Source of the DNA: Candidatus Babelota bacterium
GTDB lineage: Bacteria; Babelota; Babeliae; Babelales; Vermiphilaceae
Length of the DNA: 64,000 nucleotides
Assembly: GCA_013287855.1 (NCBI GenBank)
Contig: JABDCY010000003.1
Coordinates: 1 to 64,000 of the forward strand
Direction: 5' to 3'
The notes beneath the pieces were generated by a model. That model saw only the letters and a program-made list of their open reading frames with translations, was not told the DNA's origin and did not search any database. The translations under genes and the position numbers were made by a program. Positions 28,400-37,319 of this stretch are shown here, in pieces; positions within the stretch are counted from its first letter, which is position 1, and each line of letters opens with the position of its first letter.

Positions 28400-29638
28400 T
28401 TATCCTTCAAAACGTAAGACGTGGGAAATATTTATGGTACGTGTTGAGCTCGTTGACCACCAGCTTGCTAAAAGTCCAAGCAGCATTACAACCACAAAAA
28501 CGATAAAAATGGTATATACGTTAATGGTCGCGGGTAAATGAGAAACATAATACACATCAGGCAATGGTATGAGCTGGTAGGCATCAAGAAGGTATGCGCA
28601 GAGCACTGCGGCAACAAGTCCTAATGTGCAACCTGCAAAAGTTATGAGCATGCCGACGATCATAAAAATCTGACCAATGACGCTATCTGCAAGTCCCATT
28701 GATTTGAGCAAAGCTATGTCTGCGCGCTTCTGTGTTATGAGCATAAAAAGAAGTGATATCATGCTCATGCTTGCAACCAAGGTAATGAGAGCGAGGACGA
28801 AAAACATTGCATATTTTTCCAATATCATCGCGTCGACCAGTGCGGGATACAATTCTTTCCACGAGAGAACCGATATGCCAAATCGCGCGCGCAATTTTGG
28901 CAAGAGTGTTTGTTCATGCACGCCCGGTTTTAGTTTTATGCCCATAGAGCTGATACCTGCTTGTGGAAATAGTTTTTCAAATGTTGCCAAGGAACAAAAA
29001 ACCATGGTGGTATCTAATTCTTCAATGCCGGTCTTGAAAATACCGCTCACTACTACCTCTTGTGATTCGAATTGAATGCTTTTTTTGCGTCCGCCACCTG
29101 CTTCCGGTAACAACAATCGCAGAGTACTTCCTGGGATTAGTTTATTACTGCGAGCGAAGGTTTCTCCCACCATCACCGCATCTGCGGTCAATATTTCAGA
29201 TAACGTAGTGGCATGAGGAAAGTTCTCACGAATAGTGGAAAGAAGATTTGATACCTGTTGTTCGGAAATTGGATCGATGCCACGCACGATCGCAAGTAGA
29301 TAATTCTGATCATCTCCCACGGCTTGCGCCAACGCATACTGCACAGCACTTGGCGTTACTGCTTCTATCTCGGGGAATTCTTTGGTGATAACGTACTTAA
29401 TGAGTGGCGCATCAAGTGCTTCTCGATCATAGCTGCGCATCACAATCTGTGAATGGATACCTTGCAATTTTTGATAGGTAGTTGTTTCAAATCCTTCCAT
29501 CACAAAGGCAACTAAGGCAAGTGCGCAAGATCCAATAAAAATGCCCACAAAAGAGAGGACAACCATGATAGAAATAGTGCTTTCTTTGTTGCTCCCGCGT
29601 AGATAACGCCACGCAAAAAGGAATGGTAGCATATGCAT
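28400..29638 (-). CDS. LolC/LolE-type lipoprotein-releasing ABC permease
   Basis: FAWRYLRGSNKESTISIMVVLSFVGIFIGSCAL; MSMISLLFMLITQKRADIALLKSMG. Confidence 0.9.
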   Translation of the reverse strand: MHMLPFLFAWRYLRGSNKESTISIMVVLSFVGIFIGSCALALVAFVMEGFETTTYQKLQGIHSQIVMRSYDREALDAPLIKYVITKEFPEIEAVTPSAVQYALAQAVGDDQNYLLAIVRGIDPISEQQVSNLLSTIRENFPHATTLSEILTADAVMVGETFARSNKLIPGSTLRLLLPEAGGGRKKSIQFESQEVVVSGIFKTGIEELDTTMVFCSLATFEKLFPQAGISSMGIKLKPGVHEQTLLPKLRARFGISVLSWKELYPALVDAMILEKYAMFFVLALITLVASMSMISLLFMLITQKRADIALLKSMGLADSVIGQIFMIVGMLITFAGCTLGLVAAVLCAYLLDAYQLIPLPDVYYVSHLPATINVYTIFIVFVVVMLLGLLASWWSTSSTRTINISHVLRFEG

Positions 29639-29737
29639 GAAGACCCTTTATTATGATAGGTGCTACTTGTAAACCGCGATGCTTTATTTTACTCTACTGC
29701 AAGACATGTGTTGATTCTAAAAGAAAGAGGTCATTTT

Positions 29738-30412
29738 ATGAAGCACTTTCTACTACGAAGTGTACTTAGTGTGGGCATGCTAATTTTTTTATCAGGATGC
29801 GGCGGCAAAGTTATCGATTGGACGATGTCACATTTTGACCAGGGAGATCCGGTCAAAGAATGCGCCGTCTGTGTAAAGCCCTATATACAAACGGTGCGGA
29901 TTTATGATCAATTTACCTTAACTGGCGCATTTACTGCTATGTGGCTTGCTAATACGGTGCGTACAGAATATGCCAAATTATATGCATTTATGCATGGCAA
30001 AAATCATGCTGAGGAAAAAGCATTTTTACGTCGCCAACTAGCAGAAAATGAGCATTTTATTGTGTTCTATGTTCTCAGCGCTGATGAAATGAAATTGGGT
30101 GAACCAGACTCCCCGTGGTCATTATTCCTGAAAGTTCGTGGTGAAATGTATCTGCCTATCGAAGTGAAAATGATTGATCTAGATCAAGAATATGAGCAAT
30201 TATTTAATGGAGAATTCAATAAATTCCAGACAGCCTACCGCGTAAAATTTAATGCCAAAAATGATGATGGCACAAATATTGTTGCTGTACACTCGCCGTT
30301 GGTTCTGGAATTTAGGTCATTGTGCAAAAAGTTTGAAATGTGTTTCCCTGTGGCATCGTGTGATCCGTGTGAAATGCCATGGACAAATCAGGATTTTAAT
30401 CCGCTGCTGTAA
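29738..30412 (+). CDS. Lipoprotein of unknown function
   Basis: MKHFLLRSVLSVGMLIFLSGCGGK lipobox (LSGC). Confidence 0.8.
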   Translation: MKHFLLRSVLSVGMLIFLSGCGGKVIDWTMSHFDQGDPVKECAVCVKPYIQTVRIYDQFTLTGAFTAMWLANTVRTEYAKLYAFMHGKNHAEEKAFLRRQLAENEHFIVFYVLSADEMKLGEPDSPWSLFLKVRGEMYLPIEVKMIDLDQEYEQLFNGEFNKFQTAYRVKFNAKNDDGTNIVAVHSPLVLEFRSLCKKFEMCFPVASCDPCEMPWTNQDFNPLL

Positions 30413-30422
30413 AGGAAATGAT

Positions 30423-30851
30423 GTGCGTATTGCTATAGGTACTGATCATCGCGGGTTTGCTCACAAAGAATTTATCAAACAAAATTTGCCAGAAATAACC
30501 TGGTCAGATGTTGGTTGTTTTTCTGCAGAGCGTTGCGACTATCCACCATTTGCAAAAAAAGTTGTTGAACTGCTGCAACAAAGAAAAGTTGATGTTGGTA
30601 TTTTATTATGCGGCTCAGGAATTGGTATGGTTATTGCGGCCAATAGATTTGAAGGCATGCGAGCAGGGGTTGTATGGAATCAAGAAATCGCCATGATGGC
30701 GAAAGCGGATGACAACGTAAATATTTTGGTGCTCCCTGCAGATTTTGTTACGCAAGAAGATGCTGTGAAATGTATCAAGTCGTGGTTGCAGGCGAAATTT
30801 AAGGGGGGACGTTATGAGGAACGATTGGCTATGATTGAGAAATTTGTTTAG
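30423..30851 (+). CDS. rpiB: Ribose-5-phosphate isomerase B
   Basis: GTG start; VRIAIGTDHRGFAHKEF, VGILLCGSGIGMVIAANRFEGMRAGV, NILVLPADF. Confidence 0.93.
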   Translation: MRIAIGTDHRGFAHKEFIKQNLPEITWSDVGCFSAERCDYPPFAKKVVELLQQRKVDVGILLCGSGIGMVIAANRFEGMRAGVVWNQEIAMMAKADDNVNILVLPADFVTQEDAVKCIKSWLQAKFKGGRYEERLAMIEKFV

Positions 30852-31782
30852 AGCTTTTTTCCAGTTCTTGATTGAACTTTTGGAGCACCTCGCTTATATG
30901 TTTACATTCATCAGGTTGGAGAGAATTTGCACAAAAATTCTGTTTCTTCTTTTTGAAGTTACGTTGAATGGCGTTTAATATATACGGGGAATCGGGACAC
31001 TCTTTAACTATGTGAGCTGGTTCAAGATCTTTATGAAGCTCTAATCCGCAACCATCTTTTTTTTCTTCAAAATCATCCACCACGAGATCATAAATATCAT
31101 CTACGCCATCCTCACGTATTGCCTTTTCTGTTGTGCTTCCAGCATCAATTCGGTTGTAATAGCGTAAGAGAAGATAAAATAAATTTGTTTTTTTAGTTGG
31201 ATTCTCTGGATCACGAATTTCTTTCAACAGCTGTTCTTTATGCGGTTTAAGCGGGGCCATCGAGACCTTCATCGATTTATATTTTCCAGCCAGATAGTAA
31301 CCTTTGTTCCAGCAAGCATCCCAACTCAATCCCCAGATATCGTCATATAATATGGGCTTTATAAAACCATTTTTCTTCATAAGGTTGTGAAGCGCTTGCG
31401 TACTTTCTGGCAAATCTTCCAGAGTCAATGTAGGTTGTTCTGGTATTGCGCTAATTTCGTCTGCTACTTGTCTAACTTCTTCCTCAGCCATTGGATAACT
31501 CATTTCAGTTGCTGGTAAATTTGCAAATTTTTGGACAGGATATAAAAATGGTTCAGCCAGAATCGGCAGGTTTTCTGTTAATTCTAAGTATCTCTCAAGT
31601 TTTGGCTGGTGCTTCTCAATTTTTGGCAATAATTGTTTCTCAAATATAGGTTTGGAAAATTCGATTATTTTACCGATAAGAGAAACGCTATCAACGGCAT
31701 ATAAAGTAGCTGGAGCGTTGAGAGCCAAGCTCAACATGCACCAATAAAGCATCGAAGTATGTGATTTTTTTATATGTTGCAT
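30829..31782 (-). CDS. Secreted protein of unknown function
   Basis: N-terminal hydrophobic signal (MLYWCMLSLALNAPATLYA); 317 codons. Confidence 0.7.
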   Translation of the reverse strand: MQHIKKSHTSMLYWCMLSLALNAPATLYAVDSVSLIGKIIEFSKPIFEKQLLPKIEKHQPKLERYLELTENLPILAEPFLYPVQKFANLPATEMSYPMAEEEVRQVADEISAIPEQPTLTLEDLPESTQALHNLMKKNGFIKPILYDDIWGLSWDACWNKGYYLAGKYKSMKVSMAPLKPHKEQLLKEIRDPENPTKKTNLFYLLLRYYNRIDAGSTTEKAIREDGVDDIYDLVVDDFEEKKDGCGLELHKDLEPAHIVKECPDSPYILNAIQRNFKKKKQNFCANSLQPDECKHISEVLQKFNQELEKSSKQISQS

Positions 31783-31897
31783 ACAAGTAACCTAAAAACC
31801 TCTCTAAATACTATCAACCCGCAATTATTCAATCTGAAATAATTATACTTAAAATTATTTAATGTGTCAAAAGGTGGCAAAATTCTTTTTTTGAATA

Positions 31898-31940
31898 AAT
31901 CTGGCAGGGAATTTACTCTGTGTTTTCCCTGCCAGATTTT
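31898..31940. terminator. Strong intergenic hairpin
   Basis: AATCTGGCAGGGAA..TTCCCTGCCAGATT; only a weak U-tract on either strand. Confidence 0.55.
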
Positions 31941-31965
31941 ATGAGCTAGGCTTATTTTTCTAGTA

Positions 31966-34635
31966 TTAAGCTATGCTTGGCACCAGAGGTATGTTTATAA
32001 CAGTTTTAATCTGTTCTGCAGTGAGCGTCTTGTGTTTTTTAAGTTCTGTAGAAAGAGCCTTTAATTTGTCGAGGTTTTGGGTCAGAATCTCTGTCACTTC
32101 CTGTTCACATTGCTTGAGCAAATTATGACAGTCATCTAAATACTGATTTTTGAGATTCTTGCTCAGATCTTCCATTTTAATGCCAGTAAATACCAGTTGT
32201 TTAATGATATCGAAGGCTTTTTGGTGATCGCCAGGGCGATAACTAAATCCGCAAGAACCGAGTAGGAGCTTTTCTGCAATATTGCCAGCAACAAGAACTT
32301 TACATTCATTCAAGCGATCTTCACGAGATTCCAGCCTGAGGGTGTCAAAATTATAGTGAGTAAAAATACCGCCATATTCGATAGCCTGTTGCGTTACCGT
32401 TGAATCGGTTTCTTTTTCTTTTTTGTTAAGACGTTCAAATACTGTTTGTTCTGCAATATGTGTAGAAATTGGCGCAATAGTAGCTCCACTGAGTCCGCGG
32501 GTACAGTTGATCTTAGCGTGCACCATAGCCCGGCCTGCAATTTGAGCAGCAAGGATATCAAGCTCATGATCCGTAACATTTTTATTTTCTTTGCCAAGAA
32601 TATTGCGTATCTCATCATTGAGGGCGTCGTTTAAATGATCTTGCGTCAATGGTGTTCCAGAAAGCTTAGCTTTCTTGAGCGCTGATTTGAGCATGGCATT
32701 GAGATCTTCAAAAGTCCTACCTTCAGTTTGCTGAGCAATAAGATCAAGATCAAAATGGCTGACATCAATAGCAAGAGCTTCAAGTTTACGCTTGAGCAAC
32801 TCTTTGCGTTCCTCAAATGTTGGATAATTGAAATTAATGATTTTGCCAAAACGTCCGCGCTTTCTGAGAGCTTCATCAAGGTTTTCAGGTTTATTTGTTG
32901 CTGCAAGAATAATTACTTGTTTGCGACCATTATTATTCAAATAACCACTCATGCTCGAAAGGAATTGACTGAGCAGTTCAAGATTGCCGCCGGCACGTTG
33001 TAAACCAAGTAGGTCTATTTCATCGATGAAAAGAATGCATGGTGCTGAATTTTTTGCCAGTGCATGCAAATATTCAATGCCTCGGTTGATGATCGTTTGT
33101 GCCTTAATATCATAGAAGGCAAAATCATCTTTGCTGCGGCCGGTGCGTTCGAGAACCTTGTGAATTTCGCCGCCAAGGGCTTCCGCAATGTACGATTTAC
33201 CGGTACGGGAAGGACCTGCAAGTAAATAACCTTTTTCTGGAGTAAGTTTTACCAAGTCAAAGCGTTCTGGATCTTCAATATAATGCACAAGATCCATCAG
33301 CACTTCTTTTGCATGATCAAGACCAACGATGTCATCAAAGGTAATCGTAGGAATAATCTGCTGTTCTTTTTCAACCTGTGCCTTTTCAATGCCACCTTGC
33401 AACCTACCGCTAATTAACTTTGTGGCATCAGTAACCAATTCCTGTGCATATTTAAGTTCGGGCTGCCATAAGTTATAGGTATATGTTCCGAGCGCGGCTC
33501 CAAATGGTATAAGTCCTGCGCGACCATCATGAAGTAGTGCGTCTAATATACCAAGCAAACCTTGTTGACCAGTTGTGCGATGAGCCTGCATGCCCTGTTT
33601 GCCAATTAAGTGTGCAAGAGACCATTTTAACCAACTTTTGTTAATTTTTGGATTAATTTCATATTCAATTATTTCTCTAGGGGCGGAGCTAACAGTCTCT
33701 GCAAAATAGGGTTGAGACCCTCCTTTAGGTAACATGCTCCTATATATTTGCAAAAATCTAGGTAAACGGGGGGTATTATATGCTTGCAAAAATCCTGGTA
33801 TTTGTTTGAGCGCAGATTTGTCAGTCTCTGCAAGAGTTGGCTTATCTTCCAGTTCTGCTATTTCCTTTGGATTAGCTTGGTCGGCTTCAGAATATCCAGG
33901 TTTATAAAACCATCCAGTTGCATATGCCCAATATAAAGTCCATAGTCCAGCCGTGAGCGCTGCTTTTCCGCCAAGAGTTAATGCATGGTACTTATAATCA
34001 AAATCAGCAAGTTTACGAAAAACTTTGTTATACCAGGTGAGGCCAATTTTAGTAGATTCCGCATGGAGGGTTTTAAGTTGTTCATTGCCTTTATAAATCA
34101 TTTCCTGAAGCATTTCAAAAGAAAGATCTATTGGCACATGGCGTTTGGACAAGAATCCTTGTACATCAAAAGCAGGTAGTTCCTGTAATCCTTTTTTTGC
34201 TGCCGCGTCGATATGATTAAGCAATGCTTTATGCAGGGAAAGTAGAATGAAAATAGTTTGCGGTTCGACAGTCAGTGGTGAATCGCGTCGAATTTTATCG
34301 ATGAGTTGACGAATATCTTTGATTTGACCAATTAATGCCGACTTATTTTTTGCTTTAATGACATTATTTTGAATCATTAAGGCTAATTCTTCGAGCAAGG
34401 TATCAATTTTTTGATAGAGATCGATGGTTTGTTTATAAAGATTATCAACATCCTTAAGGAAGGCTTGCATAACCTCTTTTTGTTCTTGTTCGCTTAAATT
34501 TTCAAATGATTGAGGAGTTGGTGCTTGTTCTACAGCTACCGGCATAGTATCCTTGGTTTGAGCAAAGACATTCGGTATGCTGCAAGACAGACTGCATACT
34601 AACAATGCAAATTTAATGCAAACTGAATTCTTCAT
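31966..34635 (-). CDS. FtsH-like AAA+ protein with degenerate peptidase domain
   Basis: GYLLAGPSRTGKSYIAEALGGE, CILFIDEIDLLG, ATNKPENLDEALRKRGRFGKIINF; the HEAGHA position reads QIAGRA. Confidence 0.88.
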   Translation of the reverse strand: MKNSVCIKFALLVCSLSCSIPNVFAQTKDTMPVAVEQAPTPQSFENLSEQEQKEVMQAFLKDVDNLYKQTIDLYQKIDTLLEELALMIQNNVIKAKNKSALIGQIKDIRQLIDKIRRDSPLTVEPQTIFILLSLHKALLNHIDAAAKKGLQELPAFDVQGFLSKRHVPIDLSFEMLQEMIYKGNEQLKTLHAESTKIGLTWYNKVFRKLADFDYKYHALTLGGKAALTAGLWTLYWAYATGWFYKPGYSEADQANPKEIAELEDKPTLAETDKSALKQIPGFLQAYNTPRLPRFLQIYRSMLPKGGSQPYFAETVSSAPREIIEYEINPKINKSWLKWSLAHLIGKQGMQAHRTTGQQGLLGILDALLHDGRAGLIPFGAALGTYTYNLWQPELKYAQELVTDATKLISGRLQGGIEKAQVEKEQQIIPTITFDDIVGLDHAKEVLMDLVHYIEDPERFDLVKLTPEKGYLLAGPSRTGKSYIAEALGGEIHKVLERTGRSKDDFAFYDIKAQTIINRGIEYLHALAKNSAPCILFIDEIDLLGLQRAGGNLELLSQFLSSMSGYLNNNGRKQVIILAATNKPENLDEALRKRGRFGKIINFNYPTFEERKELLKRKLEALAIDVSHFDLDLIAQQTEGRTFEDLNAMLKSALKKAKLSGTPLTQDHLNDALNDEIRNILGKENKNVTDHELDILAAQIAGRAMVHAKINCTRGLSGATIAPISTHIAEQTVFERLNKKEKETDSTVTQQAIEYGGIFTHYNFDTLRLESREDRLNECKVLVAGNIAEKLLLGSCGFSYRPGDHQKAFDIIKQLVFTGIKMEDLSKNLKNQYLDDCHNLLKQCEQEVTEILTQNLDKLKALSTELKKHKTLTAEQIKTVINIPLVPSIA

Positions 34636-34721
34636 GCAGCTTTGGTCTCCAGAAAAGAAAAAGTATATAATGACTTTAATGTATAACAGTTAAGATAGCT
34701 GAAAAAAATCATTTTGTCGAT
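34631..34721. repeat. Direct repeat, copy 1 (91 bp)
   Basis: TTCATGCAGCTTTGGTCTCCAGAAAAG..TTAAGATAGCTGAAAAAAATCATTTTGTCGAT; 89/91 identical to 35513..35603. Confidence 0.95.
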
Positions 34722-35517
34722 GCTTCTGCGTCTCGTTGATTGCCTGATCTAGATGTCCTTGAGTCGGTCGGGCGTCGGAAAGTTTAGCTCTTCTCAATGC
34801 TTCTCTTAGTACCGTCTCCAAATCATGAAAAGATAAGGCCTCAGTTTGTTGAGCGAGGCAATGTATATCGAGATCAAGGAGAAATTCGCTATATTTGCCC
34901 TTTAAAAAATCTTCACGTTCATCTACTGTTGGGTAATCAAAAATAACAATTTGGCTATATTTGCCATAGGAAGCTATGAATTCGGTAAGTTTTTTTAGCT
35001 TTCGGGTTTCAGCAATAATAATAATTTGTCCAGCGGAGTCTTTTATTGCTGAGAAAAATTTGTCAAAAAATATCAATTTCGAACCAATTAACTGATCAAT
35101 ATCATCAATATGAACAATACAGGGTGCAAAATCATTAGCTATTCTTTCCAGGAATTTAGTGTCACAGTCGATGAGACGTTGGGCGGAAAAGAACCAAACA
35201 TTTATTTTGCGGCCTGTTTGCTTGTGGATCTCGCCCTCTAAAGCTTCAGCAATGTACGTTTTACCAGTACATGAAGGGCCAGCAAGTAGGTAAATTTTTG
35301 GAAAATTATTTTCTATCTCATACTGATCTACTCGATCAAAATGTCTTGAAATCTCGGAAAGTGTTTCTTTCGCATGCTTAAGCCCATAAACATCATTGAA
35401 AGTGATGTTAGGAAAACTTTGTGAATTATTATCCTTGGTTTGTGCAAAGTGGTAAGGTATACTGCAGAACAAACTGCAGAGTATTATTGCTATCTTAGTG
35501 CAACTTGAATTATTCAT
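34690..35517 (-). CDS. Truncated signal-peptide AAA+ ATPase, paralog of 31966..34635
   Basis: Signal peptide MNNSSCTKIAIILCSLFCSIPYHFAQTKD like the upstream paralog; IYLLAGPSCTGKTYIAEALEGEIHK, CIVHIDDIDQL. Confidence 0.85.
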   Translation of the reverse strand: MNNSSCTKIAIILCSLFCSIPYHFAQTKDNNSQSFPNITFNDVYGLKHAKETLSEISRHFDRVDQYEIENNFPKIYLLAGPSCTGKTYIAEALEGEIHKQTGRKINVWFFSAQRLIDCDTKFLERIANDFAPCIVHIDDIDQLIGSKLIFFDKFFSAIKDSAGQIIIIAETRKLKKLTEFIASYGKYSQIVIFDYPTVDEREDFLKGKYSEFLLDLDIHCLAQQTEALSFHDLETVLREALRRAKLSDARPTQGHLDQAINETQKHRQNDFFQLS

Positions 35518-35603
35518 GCAGCTTTGGTCACCAGAAAAGAAAAAGTATATAATGACATTAATGTATAACAGTTAAGATAGCTGAAAAAAATCATTTTGTC
35601 GAT
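35513..35603. repeat. Direct repeat, copy 2 (91 bp)
   Basis: Two mismatches to 34631..34721; offset 882 bp. Confidence 0.95.
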
Positions 35604-35639
35604 TTGTGTCGGCTATAATATGAGCATGAAAGGTATAAT

Positions 35640-37118
35640 ATGATCAACTTTTCTAAGAGCACGATGGTTTCCCTGACGGCTTTTTTACTGGGAAGTCTTC
35701 TGTCAGGATATTTCGTTAAAACAATATATTGTCGCGAAGTAGGCGGCATGCATGAAGTCAAAATTCCCTCTCATATTAACCTGGAAAAGGCTTTAGAAAA
35801 ACAAAATTTGGTGGATGCCGTTATTATAGGCTCTGGTCCTGCCGGGTTATCTTCAGCTATTTATACATCTCGCTTGGCACGTAAAACTCTCGTTATTCTC
35901 GGCAACAATCAGGGCGGGCAGCTCATGGGTACATCTTATGTAGAAAACTGGCCTGGCATCAGCAAAATTTTGGGACCTGAACTTATGAGTCAGCTACAAA
36001 ATCAGGCAGCTTCATTTGGGCCAAGCATTATCAATGATGCGGTAGAGCGGGTAGATTTAAGTACCTGGCCTTATGTGATAAGCACCGAAAATGGCTTACA
36101 AATTAATGCTTTAACTGTTATTGTGGCTACCGGCTCATCGCCGCGCAAATTGGGAATTCCAGGAGAACAAGAATATTGGGGCCGTGGCGTAACCACATGT
36201 GCTATTTGCGATGCACCATTCTATAAAGGTGCTGATGTTGTGGTAGTTGGTGGTGGGGATTCGGCCGTTGAAGAAGCAATTCAAATAGCTCCCTATGCAA
36301 AATCGGTCACCATATTAGTGCGCAGCAGTAAAATGCGAGCTACACCAGTAATGCAGTCACATCTTGCCGGATACAATAACATTAAAATTCAACATAACGT
36401 CGCCATTCAAAAAATTCTAGGTGATGATGTGCATGTCACCGGTATTGAGCTTATAGATACGGTGACACAACAGCTACGCACAATGCCCATAACCGGAGTA
36501 TTCTTGGCAATCGGCCATATTCCAAATACCCAACTTCTCAAAGATTCAGTGGATGTGAGCGATGAAGGTTATATTCTCATGCATGATCGATCACAGGCAA
36601 CTTCTGCACCAGGTGTTTTTGCAGCAGGGGATGTTGAAGATAATGTCTATCGCCAGGCTGGTATTGCTGCCGGCAGTGGCATCAAGGCTGCAATTGACGC
36701 AGATCGTTTCCTAACTGCGTTGGGGCTTGATAAAGCGGCGCAAGAAAAGTTAAGACCACATTATTTTGTTGCCGAAGAATCAAAAAAGCATGAAATTGCT
36801 GAAATTGAAACGTTGAAACAGTATGAACAAGTGCTTGGGGATGGTTCCATTCCCGTAGTACTAGATTTTTATACCCCGTCGTGTCCTTCATGCTTGCAAA
36901 TGTTGCCAGTATTAGCTGAAACTGCTGAGGAATTTGCCGGCAAAATCAAGGCAGTGAAGGTCAATGCTGAAAATAGCATCGAATTAGTGGAAAAATACCG
37001 AGTTTATAAGGTGCCGTGTTTAATTGTGATTCAAAATCGTGCTCTCGTTGCTCGCTTCAATGAGGCGATGAGCAAAAAAGAGCTCGTAGATCTTATGGCA
37101 CAAGTCACTGCTGACTAA
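35640..37118 (+). CDS. Thioredoxin reductase-thioredoxin fusion with N-terminal membrane anchor
   Basis: DAVIIGSGPAGLSSAIYTSRL, TTCAICDAPFYKG, GVFAAGDVEDN, then VVLDFYTPSCPSCLQMLPVL..KVPCLIVIQ; N-terminal TM VSLTAFLLGSLLSGYFV. Confidence 0.94.
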   Translation: MINFSKSTMVSLTAFLLGSLLSGYFVKTIYCREVGGMHEVKIPSHINLEKALEKQNLVDAVIIGSGPAGLSSAIYTSRLARKTLVILGNNQGGQLMGTSYVENWPGISKILGPELMSQLQNQAASFGPSIINDAVERVDLSTWPYVISTENGLQINALTVIVATGSSPRKLGIPGEQEYWGRGVTTCAICDAPFYKGADVVVVGGGDSAVEEAIQIAPYAKSVTILVRSSKMRATPVMQSHLAGYNNIKIQHNVAIQKILGDDVHVTGIELIDTVTQQLRTMPITGVFLAIGHIPNTQLLKDSVDVSDEGYILMHDRSQATSAPGVFAAGDVEDNVYRQAGIAAGSGIKAAIDADRFLTALGLDKAAQEKLRPHYFVAEESKKHEIAEIETLKQYEQVLGDGSIPVVLDFYTPSCPSCLQMLPVLAETAEEFAGKIKAVKVNAENSIELVEKYRVYKVPCLIVIQNRALVARFNEAMSKKELVDLMAQVTAD

Positions 37119-37146
37119 TTAATCATCTAATAGACCATTTCCGGAT

Positions 37147-37182
37147 AACCCTCTGCTCTAAAAAAAGCGCAGAGGGTTTTTT
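37147..37182 (+). terminator. Rho-independent terminator
   Basis: AACCCTCTGC..GCAGAGGGTTTTTTG. Confidence 0.9.
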
Positions 37183-37319
37183 GTTGTTCTGCGCATTTAT
37201 AAAATTATTTTTTTAAAATTATTGCAAACTGAAAAAACATATAGGTATGCTCATTATTGATAATAATTAAAGAAGATAAAAATTTTAAAAAAGCGTTGAG
37301 AGCGGTCAGAGGGACGACC

